This document shows, piece after piece, positions 12,236 to 26,310 of a DNA stretch of 64,000 nt. The translations under genes were made by a program, and so were the position numbers. The stretch lies in NCBI GenBank assembly GCA_013400975.1, contig WBMZ01003472.1:186001-250000 (forward strand), written 5' to 3'. Within the stretch, counting starts at the first letter, position 1. Every line of letters begins with the position of its first letter. This DNA comes from Atrichornis clamosus (taxonomy: Eukaryota; Chordata; Aves; Passeriformes; Menuridae). The notes beneath the pieces were generated by a model, which was not told the DNA's origin, did no database searches, and saw only the letters and a list, made by a program, of their open reading frames with translations.

Positions 12236-15200
12236 CTGAGCCATTGTGGCATGCCAGGATTACAGCTTGAAACTTTGCAAAATAAGGCATCCTATTATCA
12301 TCACTGCTGAGCTGCAACTACTTGTGTTCTGTGGCAACATTTGCGTAGCTGTGAGAAAATCTACAATCAGTAAGGTGGAAACTGAGCAATTCAGTGACCA
12401 CTTGGTTCCTTGATTTTTCTCTTTGCATTTCTAACACTTTAGCTTATGACTGCTGGAATTAATCTCAGATTCCTTTTTAAGCATGGGGGAATAAAAAGCC
12501 CTCACTTGTTTAATATCAATAAGCAGTGTTTTTAGACTTCACTCAACAGTAATGCGCATTCATATCATGTGTCTTGAAACTTGACCAAAATGCAGCCTTG
12601 CAATTGCTAAGGGAAAATGAAAGGGGAAAAGTTCAAACTAAAGCCCATTTAAACACAAAGCTATTTTACATAAGATGTCCATGTGGAAGGTTTACACATT
12701 TCGATTCTTGCTTCTTAGTTAGAGAATTGTACTCTGCAGAAAAGGACACCTTCAGAGATAAACCCCTCACTTTTGTTCAGTGCAAACAGCCCTTCAGAGG
12801 AAGAGAATAGCAGTCAGGTAAGAAGAAATTGTAGGTAAATGTGACCATATGAACTATCTCTTTAGCTTTTGTTATATCATAAGTATTTTTTATAAGCTGC
12901 CAAAGACTGACAGACATCTGTAGCCTGGTCTGTGTGATTGCCTTAAAGCTCGTGCTTGTAAACAGACCAGTGTTCTACATAGGGTTGCCTTCTGAAACAT
13001 GTTAAGCACCAAAGCATTTCCAAAATATCCTTTTCCAACCTAGCTGTTCTTTCTTGACAAGGGAGTTCTTGAGAACCCAGTGGGGTCTGTTGTTTCTGAC
13101 TTCAGCCAACAAAGTAGGAGGAAGCACCATTTCCCCTGCATGCCTCTGCTCATCTTGCAGATTGTCCTTTCTCCTGCTCTATGATTTGCTTAGTGCTTTG
13201 AAGGCTACATGTAATACTGGAATGCAGCTTGAGGGGGTTCTCAGATTCTTGCTTCTGTGTTCATCTATTACTTTTCCTAGGCCTGTGCTGAAGATGCCCT
13301 TGAGTTCTAGGTCTTGGACATAACGTTGTAGGTCAGATGAATCACAGCTGTCCCCTCCTTTTCTTTGTGTAATCATTTACGTCAGTTTAAATGTGTGTAA
13401 ATTTGCAATGGTAATGCTTTAATACCTGGAATACATGGGCGCAATGGCCGTGGCACCAGATGGTCCCATGGGACACTTGAATGACTCGCACTCTTCTGGA
13501 TGTGCTCTGACATTCTGCTTTGCATGGGTGACCTCTTACTAAGCACTTAGTATAAGGTATTTTCTGTACGTTCTCTTTCACACAGTACAGAGGGTCATGA
13601 GACTGCAGTCTCTGGCTCTGTGATGAGGTTGTGGTTGTCTAGGTCTGGTCATACAAAGTTAAAGCACTGTGACACATTGAATGCCTGTCACTTGGAGAGG
13701 CAGGGATGTAAGTTCTGAATGAATGTCACTCTCTGCCATGTCTGGGGTTCTGATGGAACAGACATTAGTGCCACGTTCAGAGCCTTAAGACAAATTTCTC
13801 CATTAATTAATTTTTATCAGGTGTTTTTGTCCTGTACTTAAGCGAGCAAAATTCAAAGATTTTCTTGTCTTCTACAGGTGTAAAAAAAAGCATCTTTAAT
13901 GCTTAATCCTCTCTGCACTGCAGCTGCTTCGTGTATGATATAATCCTCATGTATTGTCAGTGGACCAGTTACGTTCAGTCTTGCACAAAGTCGTGAGCCC
14001 AGGTTTTGTTCTGTGTTGAGTTGGAGATGCTTTCCTGTTGGGAAGGAATTGACATGTTTGAGTAAAACCAAGAGTAAATCATGTGCAGCACCTGTGAGCT
14101 TTAGACAGAGTTAATACCATTTGTGTTTCCCCATGGAAACAGTAGATTTCTGCCCTTGCTACCTACACACAGCAAAGCAACCAGCTCCATCTTACAAGGC
14201 TTCAATTTCACCACAGAAACTATAAGGGTGCAGTGGCCTGAAAAATCTGTAGTTGCAAGTCTGTTGTTTTTAAATCCTAGGATATAGTTTTGTGAATTTC
14301 TTCCTCTTTTTAAAATTTAATTTTATTTTATTTTTTGCTTCAAAATGACAGTGCATAACTGAGAAGGAAAAAACACAATTCTGTCATAAACTAGCCTGAG
14401 TGGTAACTTAAACTATTTATTTGATGTAATGTGGAATGATTATTTCAAATAGATACATATTAATTTGTGCAGTGAGCCATTCAGCTCCTGCTTTGAAGTG
14501 CCCTGTGAGAACAGAACAAAATTTCTATTGTCATTGTAATTTGGCAAGATAACATTTCCTCTAGTGGTGGGCTCAGTTATTTGCCTGATGCTTAAAACAG
14601 TGCACAGGAAAATGCACAGCATGTTTGCATGAATCTGCTATGGCTTTTTTGGCCAAGTGACATTCTTACTGTGTCTTTCCCTACTTCTCTGCATTGCTGT
14701 ATGTGGGACTCCTCCATATCCAACTTTCAGGCTGTGCCAGATGTGCTACATTCCCCTTGGAAATTATCTTATCATAAACATGATTCTTTCCCCTTCCTAT
14801 TTTGTAACTCTTGGCTATTCATATGCTGTGGAAATGAGAACAGAAAAAATTAGATGTGCTCTGTGCTGCTCTCCTGCTTGCTGTTTGTGGGATAGACACT
14901 GATATTGAAGGACAAACTAGAAATTAGATTTTCCCAACTGAAATCATTTGCAAAGGAGATGTGTAGCCTTATTGCTCCATTTTGCAGTACTGCACATGCC
15001 TAAGCCATGCTAGGCATCTTGTATTCTCCAGTTGATTTTCTGACTCTTTTCAATAGGTGGTTATGGATTGTAATTGGATATTCTGACAGTTGGCCTTGAG
15101 GCCCTGACCCAGTTTGAAGTCCCTGCTGTATTACACAAGATACAAATACAGGCAGAGGAAAGGTCCAACTTAAAAAACAGTGCTTCTGCTGGGAAAAATA

Positions 15201-18152
15201 ATAGTTCACATAAGATAGCTTAAAGCACCAAGTCAGAGAAGTCCTATAGTGCAGGCTTCATGCATTGTTACGATGAGTTGTTTGAGGCCATTGAAAGCTG
15301 TTCATTCCAGGTACCAGAATCAGCCACAGACACATGGCCCGAAGTCACCTGATTCTTCACTTGTGTGAAACCACTGCTGAGGAGGGGCCTGAGTGGTCTA
15401 GGTCCACTGCCTGGAGAGAGCTACTAATGATGTAAAGGTGGAGTGGGGGCAGGTTGTTGACTGGGGGCTGACTTTGAAATCAGCATGCCTTTAGCACCGT
15501 GACTTTGTACTTAATATCAAAAACATATGGTGTTTCTCAGCTGTATATTGTGTTAGCACTGCAATGTGGCTCGTTTTTATCCAGCTTACTTTAAAACCAG
15601 ACACACATTTCTGATGGTTTTGGTCCTGAACAGCAATTGGATAGGCTGCCTGCAGCACACAACAGCTTGTGCCTTGAAAATGTGGCTCCATAATAAAAAC
15701 TGACTATGTGAATCTCACAGTTCTTTTCTCATTTTGGAGGTATCACAGTATCATGAGATGATGTCATCATACATTCCACTTACCAAGCTTTGCCTTTAAT
15801 AAGATTTTGCACATTGCCTAGACTTCCCTTTTAGCTACTAACACATTTCTGTGTTTTTCTGCAGAAAACAATTGATGTCAATCCTGTTTCTTATATTCTA
15901 AAATTGCAGATCTTTTGCAGTAATGACGCAATTGTTGCTATAAAAATACAAAAAATTAGAGGGATACTTCTTTCCTTTTATTTTATGTGACACTCTGAAC
16001 CACCAGATGGCCTGAAGAAAAGGAAAATTTATTCATTTGTGTTTTACAACTCCTTGGGAGAAGTATGGTCTAAATCTCCTTCTGTGTAGTGTTATATTGT
16101 TCCTTGTGAGGTTTTGAAGGCTTTCAAACAGTCATGGAAGGATGGCCAAGATGCCTGAATTTTGTTTGTGGTCCAGTCCTGATGTTGTTTAAGGTCTTTT
16201 GACTTGCACTGAGCTGATCTCCTGCCTACTGCAACTTTGTCTATAACTGTCTCTAGAGTAGCACTAATTTAAGATCAAAAAGCAAAAAATAATTTGAGAT
16301 ATTGTGGAGTATTGCTAAGAGCACAGACCCAGTATAATAGAGCTGTACAAAAACATTTTAACATTTCCCTAAAATGTGAAGCTGTCTCTTGAATAACTTG
16401 GCTTCAAGCTAGTTGGCTTGTCTTTAAGGCCAACTTCTGTTTGTTTGCTGGCTGGAAGAGTGGGAGAGGAGAAACAGAAAGAGAAGCTTTGAAAGATTTC
16501 AGTGGTAAGCCTTCAGGGCACAGGCTGGTTTAGAAGCAGACTGTTTGTAGCCTGAAGCTAGGCTGCCATGATATTTGCAGCTTCCATGTTTCCAGTTTCC
16601 CGTGCTTTACCTTCAGACTGATTGTAAAGATGTGGTTTAATATAATCTGTCTTCAGCTGCATAAAACTGATAAGCCTAGGCTAGGACAATCATTTGGTCT
16701 CCCTCTATTGTCACCAAAGTGAGACAGACTTGATTTTAACACCACTGTTTGGATAAGATGGAACTTACGGAGGATAATGATCTATAGCTGAGTTGCTTGA
16801 TTTTTAGGTGGCTGAAGTGAAGTGTGGTGAATCTCACCCAGAGCATCTTATTTGCTGACATCAGTTCTTCCATCTGAAGATTCCACTCTACAATGAGGAG
16901 CGACTCTAGAGTAACTTCTTTCTGAACAATTCTAAATTCTCTTCTTACTCCGGCATCCTGTCCAATATGATGCAGCTTTATTTTACCTAGAAATACTTTT
17001 CTCCAGTTTAATGAACCTGTAGATTGCTGTTGTCACTTCAGTTACCTTGAAAAAAGCCTGGATAATTATTGCAGGCAGAAGGATGGCACTAGTCCCTTCT
17101 TGTGTTGTTTGACCAAAACAGATTTGCTAAGGATTTTGTTCTCCCTGTGTTTTGTATATTTAATATTTGGGGAAAAATCCTGCATAGCCTTACTCTAAAC
17201 TTTGATTAATGTGACTGTGAATGCAACTGAAATTCCCTTGGGATTATCCAGTGTTGCCATGTGAGTTCTGTGGGTTTGATTTGTACTTTGAGTATTTACA
17301 TTTTAAAGGGGAAAAGGTGAATGCAATGTCTTACGTGGTTTCACTTAACCAGTAACATGGAGTGGCCTTAAAAAACCTCACCAAACACAAACCGTTTGGT
17401 TTGAGAACATGCTACAGTGCTTGTTCTAAATTATGTTGGAAGCTATTTGTAACTGCATTGATACACATCATTCTAATGCTCTTTCATCCTGGGAGGGTCT
17501 GGCACAGACATAGAAATTAAATTTTCTTGTGAGGGCATGTAGGGCTGCTGGGTCTGTGTTTTTATCAGCAATAAACTGTGAATAGGAGCAATCAAAAAGA
17601 AAACAAGCAAAAAAAAAAAAAAAAAAGGAAGGGGGAATATGGGAGAAGGAAAATCCCATGAAATGGTGCCATGTCTCCAAAGGCTAGCCATTAGTTCTCC
17701 TTAGAGTCTGTCTCTAACTGCAGATATTCCTTTTATATAATTTTTTTAATAGATGCTTCATTACCTTCGATCTTCATTGTCTTCTACTTCTGTGCCAGTG
17801 ATTCATGTAGCTGCTTGTTCTCTCGTGGCCACTTTCACCACAATAATTTTGCCCAGCCCTCCTCCAAGTTTTGTTAATATGTTATGGCCAAAAAATGGAC
17901 TCAGTGTGTTTCCTGCAAATTCTGTTTTCTCTGACACAAATCAAGCATCTTTCTATGTACAAACCTTTTGCTAAATCTGCTATGGGCAGATGTGGTACAG
18001 TACACCTTTGGTTTTCACAGCAAAAGTTCTCTGCCTTTTAGCTTTCCTAATTCTGACTTGGTGGTGATGAGAAGCATTTTTGTGGCCTGTCATTCCATAT
18101 CTGTCAGCTGCCCTTTCATCTCTTCAGATTTCTGCTGGCTCTCCATGCATGT

Positions 18153-18170
18153 ATGCCTCCATGGAGGCAT
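18153..18170. repeat. Perfect 18-bp palindrome
   Basis: The two halves, ATGCCTCCA and TGGAGGCAT, are exact reverse complements with no spacer. It lies in the SERGEF intron. No function is evident; it could be a dyad binding site or chance. Confidence 0.9.
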
Positions 18171-20290
18171 TTTTGTATAAGACCATTCATAAATGCCGGT
18201 TACTTTCTATTTTGCTTTTGCCAGTTTTCATTCTTGTCCCATTTCAGTAACCTTGGAGTTCATTGGAATCATGTAGAAAAATCTGTTGTTGTGGCCTTTT
18301 TTACATGCTTGGAGAAGTCAATGCTGAAAAAGACTCCATGATTCTTATTTTAGGGGAGATGTTCTTGTCTGGGGGTTTCCTAGCTTGTAAATTTTTCTAT
18401 GATGTTTTTTCAAAAGATGTTTCACTAGATATGTTTATCAACTCGAGAGGTTAATATCCTACTGCACTGTTTCTTTGAATATTTATTATACCATTGATAT
18501 TCCACTGAGAAGTTTGTAACACAGCGACCAGAACCTTTCTGGTTTCCTCTCTCTTGTCCTGATGGAACAGGGTGAAAAAAGAGATAAAACCCCCTTTAAT
18601 GAGATGCAGTGAGTCTCCATAAAGACATGTAGTTGTAGTAGTTGCTGGTGTCTAGTAACAAAAAGCTTGCCACAGTCATCTTGTTAATGTTAGGGCATGT
18701 TATATTCCCTTTTCATTAAACTTGGAAGTTTGGCTCCTTCTGCAGGGTTCACATGTTAACTGTGCAAAAAAATGCCTTTTCTTAGGTGTAGTTTCCTTGA
18801 GTAATTAGTCTGTGATGTGTTTCTAGTATGGGCTTAGGGTATCTTTTTCCTGCTTTTTAATATTTACATAAACATTTTTACCTGGAACCTTAAAAAAAAA
18901 ATAAATCCCATTAATTTGTAGGATGTTCTGCTGATATTTAAATGGGATGTGTTGCACATTCAGTTTTTGGTTATTTTTGACAGCACATGAATGTGCTTTT
19001 GGAATGTAGGTTGGGCTGTCAATATTGCAAATGCAGTCATGGGAAGTTCTGGTGCCTCCTGAGATAAGAGTAACAGAACTGCTGTAGTAGGTGAGGTGTG
19101 TCTTGGCTGCTGTGATGTTCTTGTGGTGCTTTGTTGTGTTCCCTTGCCTTAAAGATTGCCAGGAAAATGAAATGTCATTGTTTGATTACGTCTGACTTCA
19201 GTAATGTTTGCACTTAATTACAGAAGAGGAGAACTTCAATATACTAATAACGTAAAGAGAGCAGGGGGCAGTGAAATGTTACTGGATTTGCAGGAAAGGT
19301 GGTCCTAGCTTTGCAATGATGTGTTTCTGAATTTTGAAAAGTAAAATTGTGGCTGGGATTAGGTTCTGTGAATTTTGGCACTTTCCTTCTCATTATTTGG
19401 AATCCAGAATGCTACTTCAAGCTGTTAATACCTGCTGCTTTTCAAAAATAACAATGGCATCACAAACATTATTATATGGCAGGATGGCTTTCTTTTTTAT
19501 TACAGAAAGTCACTGACAGCCAAATAAAGAACAGAAAATAGGGAAGAAATAGCACTTGTAGTTCAGAATAAGGAGGTTTTGGTGGATTTTTTATTATGCC
19601 AGCCATTTATAGAACAAAATTTGCATATTGTGCTTCAAAAAAGAGTACTATGGGGTAATAATAATAATACTTGAATCGTTATTTGGGATATAAAAGAGTA
19701 GATCTTACAAAAATAAATAATAATGAGGGAAAATAAGAATAGTAAAAGCAGTGAAATGATGTCAAAGCAAGCAGAAGAGGTAGGATGGTTAAGAATAAGG
19801 CAGGCTGTTGAAGACTTGAATTTAAAGGAAAAAGGTGACGTGAACTTGAAACTAGGAATGAAATGTAATTTGGCTGAAGTGTGACTCTGTGTTCCTCAAT
19901 TGTACAGATCATGCTGTGAATGATTAAAGTCACTGCTGTTGATTTATGATACTTCTGCTTGCTAGGGGGAACTTGAAAGACAGGGATTCCACATCATTTC
20001 AGGGAGGGTTTCTGTGGGCTCTGCACAAATACTGAACCATTTATTTACTAAGTGATTTTAAAATGTTTTTGTTATTTTTATCTGTCTTATGTTGCTAATG
20101 ATATGGAACAGGATGGAGAATCGTTCATTTGGGTTTATTTACATTTTCAAGAGAACTGGAACATTTTTCTGTACCTTAGCAGAATTTCTTAGAACCTAAG
20201 TAGAAGATGACCTGACAAATCTCCTCAAGACTAACGAAAGCTGTTGTGTTTCTGTGGTCTTAACTTTGTGTTTTCTGTCCTCTCTTTTAG

Positions 20291-20457
20291 GTGACCAGTG
20301 CTTCTCTTGGGGATGGAACGAACATGGGATGTGTGGTGATGGCACAGAAGCAAATGTTCATGTCCCAAAGCCAGTCAAAGCTCTTGGCTACACAAAACAG
20401 ATCATAATTGGATGTGGGGCAGGACACTCCATGGCTCTTTGTCAAACTCCACACTAG
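20291..20457 (+). CDS. SERGEF: SERGEF last coding exon (final RCC1-type repeat)
   Basis: The exon follows a TTTTAG acceptor. Its first codon is completed by one base from the preceding exon (phase 1). It encodes about 55 residues beginning DQCFSWGWNEHGMCGDG, then a strand ending GCGAGHSMALC, and stops at TAG (20455-20457). These are hallmarks of the last blade of an RCC1-like beta-propeller. They closely match the end of the propeller of human SERGEF (secretion-regulating guanine nucleotide exchange factor, also called DelGEF), which is reported to bind the exocyst component Sec5 and influence secretion. Compared with the human protein as I remember it, the tail after the propeller is missing: the frame stops two residues after the last Cys-Gln-Thr. 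Upstream exons lie outside the window. The gene converges on KCNC1, as in mammals. Confidence 0.92.
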
Positions 20458-22540
20458 ACTCAGCACACCTGGAGTCGTAACATCATGGATGTTGGTGGAC
20501 TTCTTTGGACTGTGTAGCTCAGAAGCGCTACAAGAGAATTGCCCGTGATTAACACAGTAGTTGGAAAGTGCAGATGTTTCTCCTAAGTCTAAAAGGAACA
20601 ACTATGCATAGAAACCTGTAATATTTTAAAAATTGCTTCCTGCGCCTTTGTCACAGGAATTGACTTTCTTGCCCACAGGTAGAATGATAAACATTCTGCC
20701 TTGATGCAATACCACTGAAGACAGATTTACTTTTTCTTGTTCTTCTGAGAAGTCTTTGAGGAAGAAACCAACTGCTTAATGGCTTAGTGGGGTATAAATT
20801 CAGTCTGAGGAAATGGTCTGAGAAGGTGGTTTTTTGTTATTGTATCTTTGCATCATGACACTTTGCACCTGCCAACTTCTACTGGAGTTGTGAGCTCCTA
20901 GCAGCTCAGAAAATTGTTCATACCACAAAGAAATGCCAGTGAACGTGAATAGATGCATACAGACATTTTAAGCAGAAGATTAGGATTTAAAAAAAAAAAA
21001 AAAAGCAATATAATTTAGAAGGCTGGCAAAAGGGGAAAATGAGGCCCTTTTGAAGCAGGTTTATCTTGATTAAACTGTGAAAGGAGCAATATTTCTGATG
21101 GATTATGTTCTGTGCCAGGCACCAGTTTATTATAAATTTACAGGGGTGCAGACCTGTGTGAATTATCATTAGCTTGCAGATCAAACCTGGAGTTTCTGAA
21201 GCTACTGCTTAGGCAAGAAAAACTTCTAAGAGCTCTTGGAAACAATCAGAAAGTTCTTATCAAAGGGCACAAGTCAGTTGTAGCTGTTGAGGACAGCTTG
21301 ATCCAATGTAGCTCCTGTGTTTCCAGCTGCCTTGGAATAGGAAGACATCAAAATCTAACCAGAAAGAGCTTACAAGTTCTCCAGCCTAAAAGGCAGACCA
21401 GAATGCTCCTGATAATTCCAGGTTAGTTCTCACTTCTGTTTTGCAGCCCAACTGAGTTGCTGTTCACAGCATGCCCACATTACTTGTTCCAGGAGGGTGC
21501 TTGACAGAGAACGTAGGCCTAACACTTGTTTTGGTAAGAGAAAGGAAAAAGCATAAAATAAGATGTCTTTGGATATTATTAGATGACTATGTTGAGCAAA
21601 ATTTTGGAAGATATTTATAAAACCGTGTTTTTTCCACACAAATACAGTGGATGCCATTAAACTGGATGTTTACCACCCACTATACTTACATTTACTGTGG
21701 TAGTCAACGTATTTCAAGTTCTAAATATAGAGAAGTCTACTGTGTGGTAAATGCACCTTTTAATGAGACCTGCTGTTGCTAAACAGTGGTTTAGTTTTTA
21801 AAGCAGGTTTGCCAGGGAAGAAGCCTTACAGAATTACAAAATACTCAAGAGAAGGGCTCTTAGGAAATAGGACAGGAAGGAAGACTTTCTAGTGATGTAA
21901 CAGTTTACACATGAAGAGGAAGGATTAAGGTGATAATATGGGCTGCAGGGTTTTTTCAGTCTTGGTTTTGTAGCAGTTATAATTCATGGCTTCATTTTTC
22001 TATTCAATGGATGAGAACCTTGAACAGACTCTGAAGCTGATTTTCACTATCGCAGATACCAAAAGAATAATCAAATGGGTCTTCTGCAAAAAGTGCAAAA
22101 TTGAGATTTCTGTTGTAAAGTGGGGGCTTTTTTTTAATCCATGTGTTAGTTGTGGTTCTTCTTGACAATATACTGTTCCAGGCTGTGACCTCTTGCACTT
22201 TTAATTATCTAAGTTGCTATTTATTGACTGTCCTCAATGCCATTTTCTGGATACCAGAGCCTCTCTATTATATGCACTGAACAGTTTCTTATACTTTCTT
22301 TGGCAGTCCTGTCTGAGGTTTTTACTTTTGTTTTCCTCCAGAATTTGTGTACCAAATAAACAAGTTCTCTTTTTTCAGTTGTCATGTCCTCTAAATAAAT
22401 CTGTTACTTGATTAATCACAGCCAGTATGTGCCTTACCTGGGCATTACTGGACTGAACATATTTTGAATGTGTGTGCTGTTGCTACAGTTCATTTCAGAG
22501 GAGTCCAGCAAATTATGTAACAAATAAATGTAAATTGGAT
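20458..22540 (+). other. SERGEF: Probable SERGEF 3' untranslated region
   Basis: No coding resemblance follows the SERGEF stop. The first cluster of canonical AATAAA signals I found downstream is at 22355-22528, so the terminal exon probably runs to about 22.4-22.55 kb. The interval contains an A-run at 20991-21004. The end point is inferred from poly(A) signals only; earlier ends with variant signals are possible. Confidence 0.5.
22355..22528 (+). terminator. SERGEF: Cluster of three AATAAA poly(A) signals
   Basis: AATAAA occurs at 22355-22360, 22394-22399 and 22523-22528 on the plus strand, with T- and GT-rich sequence between and after them (for example the TTTTTTCAGTTG run at 22371 and GATGTTTTTC after 22545). 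This fits alternative cleavage sites for SERGEF. Confidence 0.5.
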
Positions 22541-23246
22541 ATTTGAGATGTTTTTCAATTTTTTGCACCTGTAACACGAACGAATTTTTGGAACACGGAG
22601 AATGATTTGGGGCGATAAGGTGAGGAAAGAAAGGAGTGCATCAGTTTGTTCCTGGTCCTGAGCTCATGTTTCATACCTGCATCTGATCTTCATCTTTGAA
22701 AGGCAAGAACTGCATTTTTCTCTCCTTTTTTGTGTCTATATAGGTTGAAAACTTTGGAAGTAATGACTTGTCTTGACGTAGTGATTGCTTTGTCATCAGT
22801 CAGGACTTCTAGATGCTGCTGTAGTAGGAAGAATGAATAGAATTCATTGTGGAAGGTACATGGCTGAATGTCAAAACCGAGTTGCTGCTCATTCTTTCAG
22901 AAATGAGTGCCCTGTTTTCTGTGTCAGTGGCTTTGTTTGCAGAATAAAGCACTGTACAAAACCAGCTAAGGCTTTCTCTGTAAGGAAGGGAGCACACAGT
23001 GAAAAGTTCCTAGTCAAGTGGGAAAAAAATGGCCCTTCCTTGCTGGTGTTCAGAGCTTAAGACTGTTGCCTGTTGATATCCTCATGGAGGTCAGTCTCTG
23101 CAAGGCAAAATGCAGGGCCAGTGTGCTGCAGTTCATACAGAGTTCTTTAAGCAGTTCTTAAGTTCTTCTGTGATAAATGAAGGAAGAAGTCTTTTATGTA
23201 AGTATTCTACATTCAGGTTCGATGTAAATAAACCAACAGGGTTTGT

Positions 23247-23284
23247 TATATATATATATATATATATGTACATGTATATATGTA
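23247..23284. repeat. (TA)n microsatellite
   Basis: An uninterrupted TA run at 23247-23267 is followed by an imperfect TGTACATGTATATATGTA stretch. Likely polymorphic in length. Confidence 0.95.
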
Positions 23285-26200
23285 TTTACAAAAAGACACT
23301 GAAACAAGTTAAGCAAGTGTCTGCAGCTGCTCTCCCCTCCCATTTTCTGAAGAGAAGCAAACCTACCCATGAGCTGACATTCCTGAGGGAGAACGAGCTG
23401 TGAAGTGTTGACCTTCTGTCCACAGAACTTTCAGGCCCTTGGGTGGAGGGGTAGAAGGAAGCTGTTGTGTGCCCTTCAGTTGTTTGAAGTCCTAGGAGAT
23501 CTGCAGTTGTTACTCATGCAACCTCTGTGTGCACCTGGGCAAGACACTCCTGTTCCGTTGTAAAGAATGTTGGCAGGACAGTATGTGTGTCGTGTCAGAA
23601 GTTTCTGTCTCTGGGAGGATTTGTTTGGGCCACTTGGTGGTCACTGATGTTCTTTGACTTGGTGTGGCATTCCCGAGTGACTTGATGCTTTTGTGCTTGG
23701 AGTGCCAGTCCCGGTACTCGAAGTGTGTTCGTTGGAAAGATGAAAGATGGTTTGCCCAGTCATCATTTCTTGTATGACACTGACTTCTCCGTCTGCATGT
23801 TGTCAGTCCTGTTGGTGCCTAACTACTCTTGCCATGTGCAGCCACCATAAAGGTCACTTCTGCATGAGTGGCAGGAGCTTTTGCTCAGCCACGTGTCTTG
23901 AGCACAGAGAAACTGGGGGGTGGAAGAAGGTGATTTGATTGTGCTTTTTATGACATGTTTTGAGTCGTAAGACTTGAAGATGAGGATGGAAAACTGATGA
24001 AGGAAATCCGTTTGAATGTACAAGAGAAAGGTGACCATGGAAAAATATTTAAATGAATAGCAATAGAGAGCCTGATATAGCCAGCTAAAACATAGGGGAA
24101 AGAAGGGGAAAGACAGAGCCAAGACACAGCTCCTGAAGATTGAATAATCTCACAGTGTAACAGCATTCCAGCCTGCCAGTGTGGCAGTGGAAGTGAGATG
24201 AGAGGCAAACTATTCTATTTCTTGGATGTTATTGTTCCCCCTCTTCCACTGTTTATTAATAATAATGTGAATTATTGACCTGCAATGTTTTTTTCTCATT
24301 CATAGCACATCTTGAAATTTTCAGTTCTCCTCAGCTGGAACAGCAACATCTGTCCTTGCTTTGCAGACTCAGATTTTAATTGGGCCTGTGATCTAGTTGT
24401 GCACTTAATCAAATACTTACTGTTTTTCCATTTGATTCCATGAACTCTGGATCTCATTTAAACCAGACTTAAGTAATGTTGGGATTTTCAGTTCCTTTTT
24501 CCCTGTATGAGAAATCAAGACGATTGGTCACTCTGAGCAATTTTGACATTTTTGCGGTGCGTGGCAAGTCTTGTGCTTTTTCTTTTAGCTAGATATTTTC
24601 TTGAAAAGGACTCCAGAATTTTTCATGAGTATTTGTGTCCTGCTTGTGCTATTTACTACCAGCTTTTAGTTCAGAGCAGCTGAAAATTCTGTAGAGGGAA
24701 AAAAAATACTGAAGCAGAAGACTTAAGTCTTGCTTCTCAAAGGCTTGGAATGGATGCAGCCGGGGATAGAAAATCATCTTAGGTGCTTTTGATTGTGGTT
24801 CAAAATGTGCACAGTAGAAAAGTGACATTTACACAGAATTTGCTGAAAGCTCTAGCTGACACAAAAATAATTGGACAAATTAACTTTTGACTTATAGCTT
24901 GATACATTTTTTGCAAGAAGGAGGTTGTGCATGCTTTGTTCTTTTCCTTTAGCTTTTCTGCTGTTCTTATTTCTCAGTAAATGCTGATCTTGCATGTTTT
25001 GCTCCATGTGAGAAAGAACGATTTAATAGGCTTGTATTTAAATGCTTTGGTTTTATGGAAATGGCTTTCTGTTAGGTGGATATAACTGAAGATGTAGGTC
25101 TGTATCATATGTGCCTTTGAATTTTTTTTGGAGAAACTGCATTGTTATTTTCTAACCCTTTTAGATGTTAAAGGACTGAAGCCAGGCACATTCTTGAGCT
25201 ATTTGTGCATTCCATTCAGGTTCATCAGTCAGTTGTCTCAGCATTCACCTGTTTTTAATGCAGAGGCAGTTCTTACTCGTCAGTGCCTCTGTAAAACATC
25301 GAAATAGAGTATGTGACTGAAAATACGCAGCAGTGAAAATAGTCTCTGTATTTGAATCATGCCTGGATGAACCACGTGTTTCCTTGTGGGAGAGTGAGGA
25401 AGCATAAATTTAGAGTATTGGGAGAACACTTTTTTCAGCTTGATTGGAAACAAGAGCAACAAAGTAGTCATTCCTGAATAAAAGCAGCCTGGGGTATAAG
25501 AAAATTCAGGGGTGACTTTTACTTTGCAAAATTTTCTCTGGCATTTTTATTTTGTGACGTCAGGTTTCATCTCATTTTCAGATGAGCCTTTGCAGGTTGC
25601 TAGGGAGTTGAGTCTAAATCCAATTCCCATGCTGGCTAGCCTCTCCCTCAATTCATTTCCAATCTTATCTGTTTCCAGGTTGCTTTGCCAGTGGACCACC
25701 TTGTTATCCAGGTACTATGCAGTTTTGGAGTGGGGGAGTTCTGTCTTCAGGTTTGCGATCAAGACTTTGTAAGTGGAGATTGCAGGTTTTCAATTCAGTA
25801 TTGTTCCAGTACTCCCTGGCCATCATAGCTTTTTTAAATGTATGTGAACACTTTGCTATCAGACTGCATTTTTACTTTTTTTTTTATTTAGAAGTGAGGC
25901 CAAGAATTGGGAGATTTTTAATGTTCTGACATGACTTTAGTTTTTGGCTGCAAATGTCAAGCGAGTTTAGCTTTTGTTTTGTTTTTACTGATTTGAATGC
26001 ATGAAGACATGTGGTACCTAAATTAGGGCAGCAGAGGAGTTGCCAATCAGTAATGAAAATGCTCTGTCATTTTAACTGTGTGGGTGCATAATCATTTTCC
26101 ATAAAAATCCTCTGCTTTAAAGTACAGAATAAAAGGGATTCCTACAGGGGCATTGTGTTCTTCTTCTGCAGACAAGGAAATATGGCATCTTTTAAATAAT

Positions 26201-26310
26201 GGAGAGATTGTCCTCTCCTCTGGTGCCTTAATTCAGAGTAGATAGATTACAATAACTATTCCTTCTTAAATATGGCTTTTCCTCTCTTGGCATCAGAACA
26301 ATTTAAAAAG

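Larger units (their letters stand above)
1..20290 (+). other. SERGEF: SERGEF last intron (partial), non-coding
   Basis: The stretch ends in a good acceptor, a pyrimidine-rich run followed by TTTTAG at 20285-20290, directly before the recognised SERGEF exon. I found no other exon resembling RCC1-type repeats here, though a short diverged exon could be missed by eye. Open frames in this part are short, unlike any protein I know, and without convincing exon borders. The stretch holds a solo LTR (2600-3081), weaker LTR-like traces (about 8872 and 11878-12235), A-rich runs (around 7270-7335 and 17609-17627), and otherwise nothing I can name. Treating it all as one intron is an inference from the absence of upstream exons. 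Confidence 0.7.

Noticed and set aside
1..20290. Further SERGEF exons upstream of 20291
   Set aside because: No RCC1-repeat translation with fitting splice sites was seen. A short diverged exon cannot be excluded by eye.
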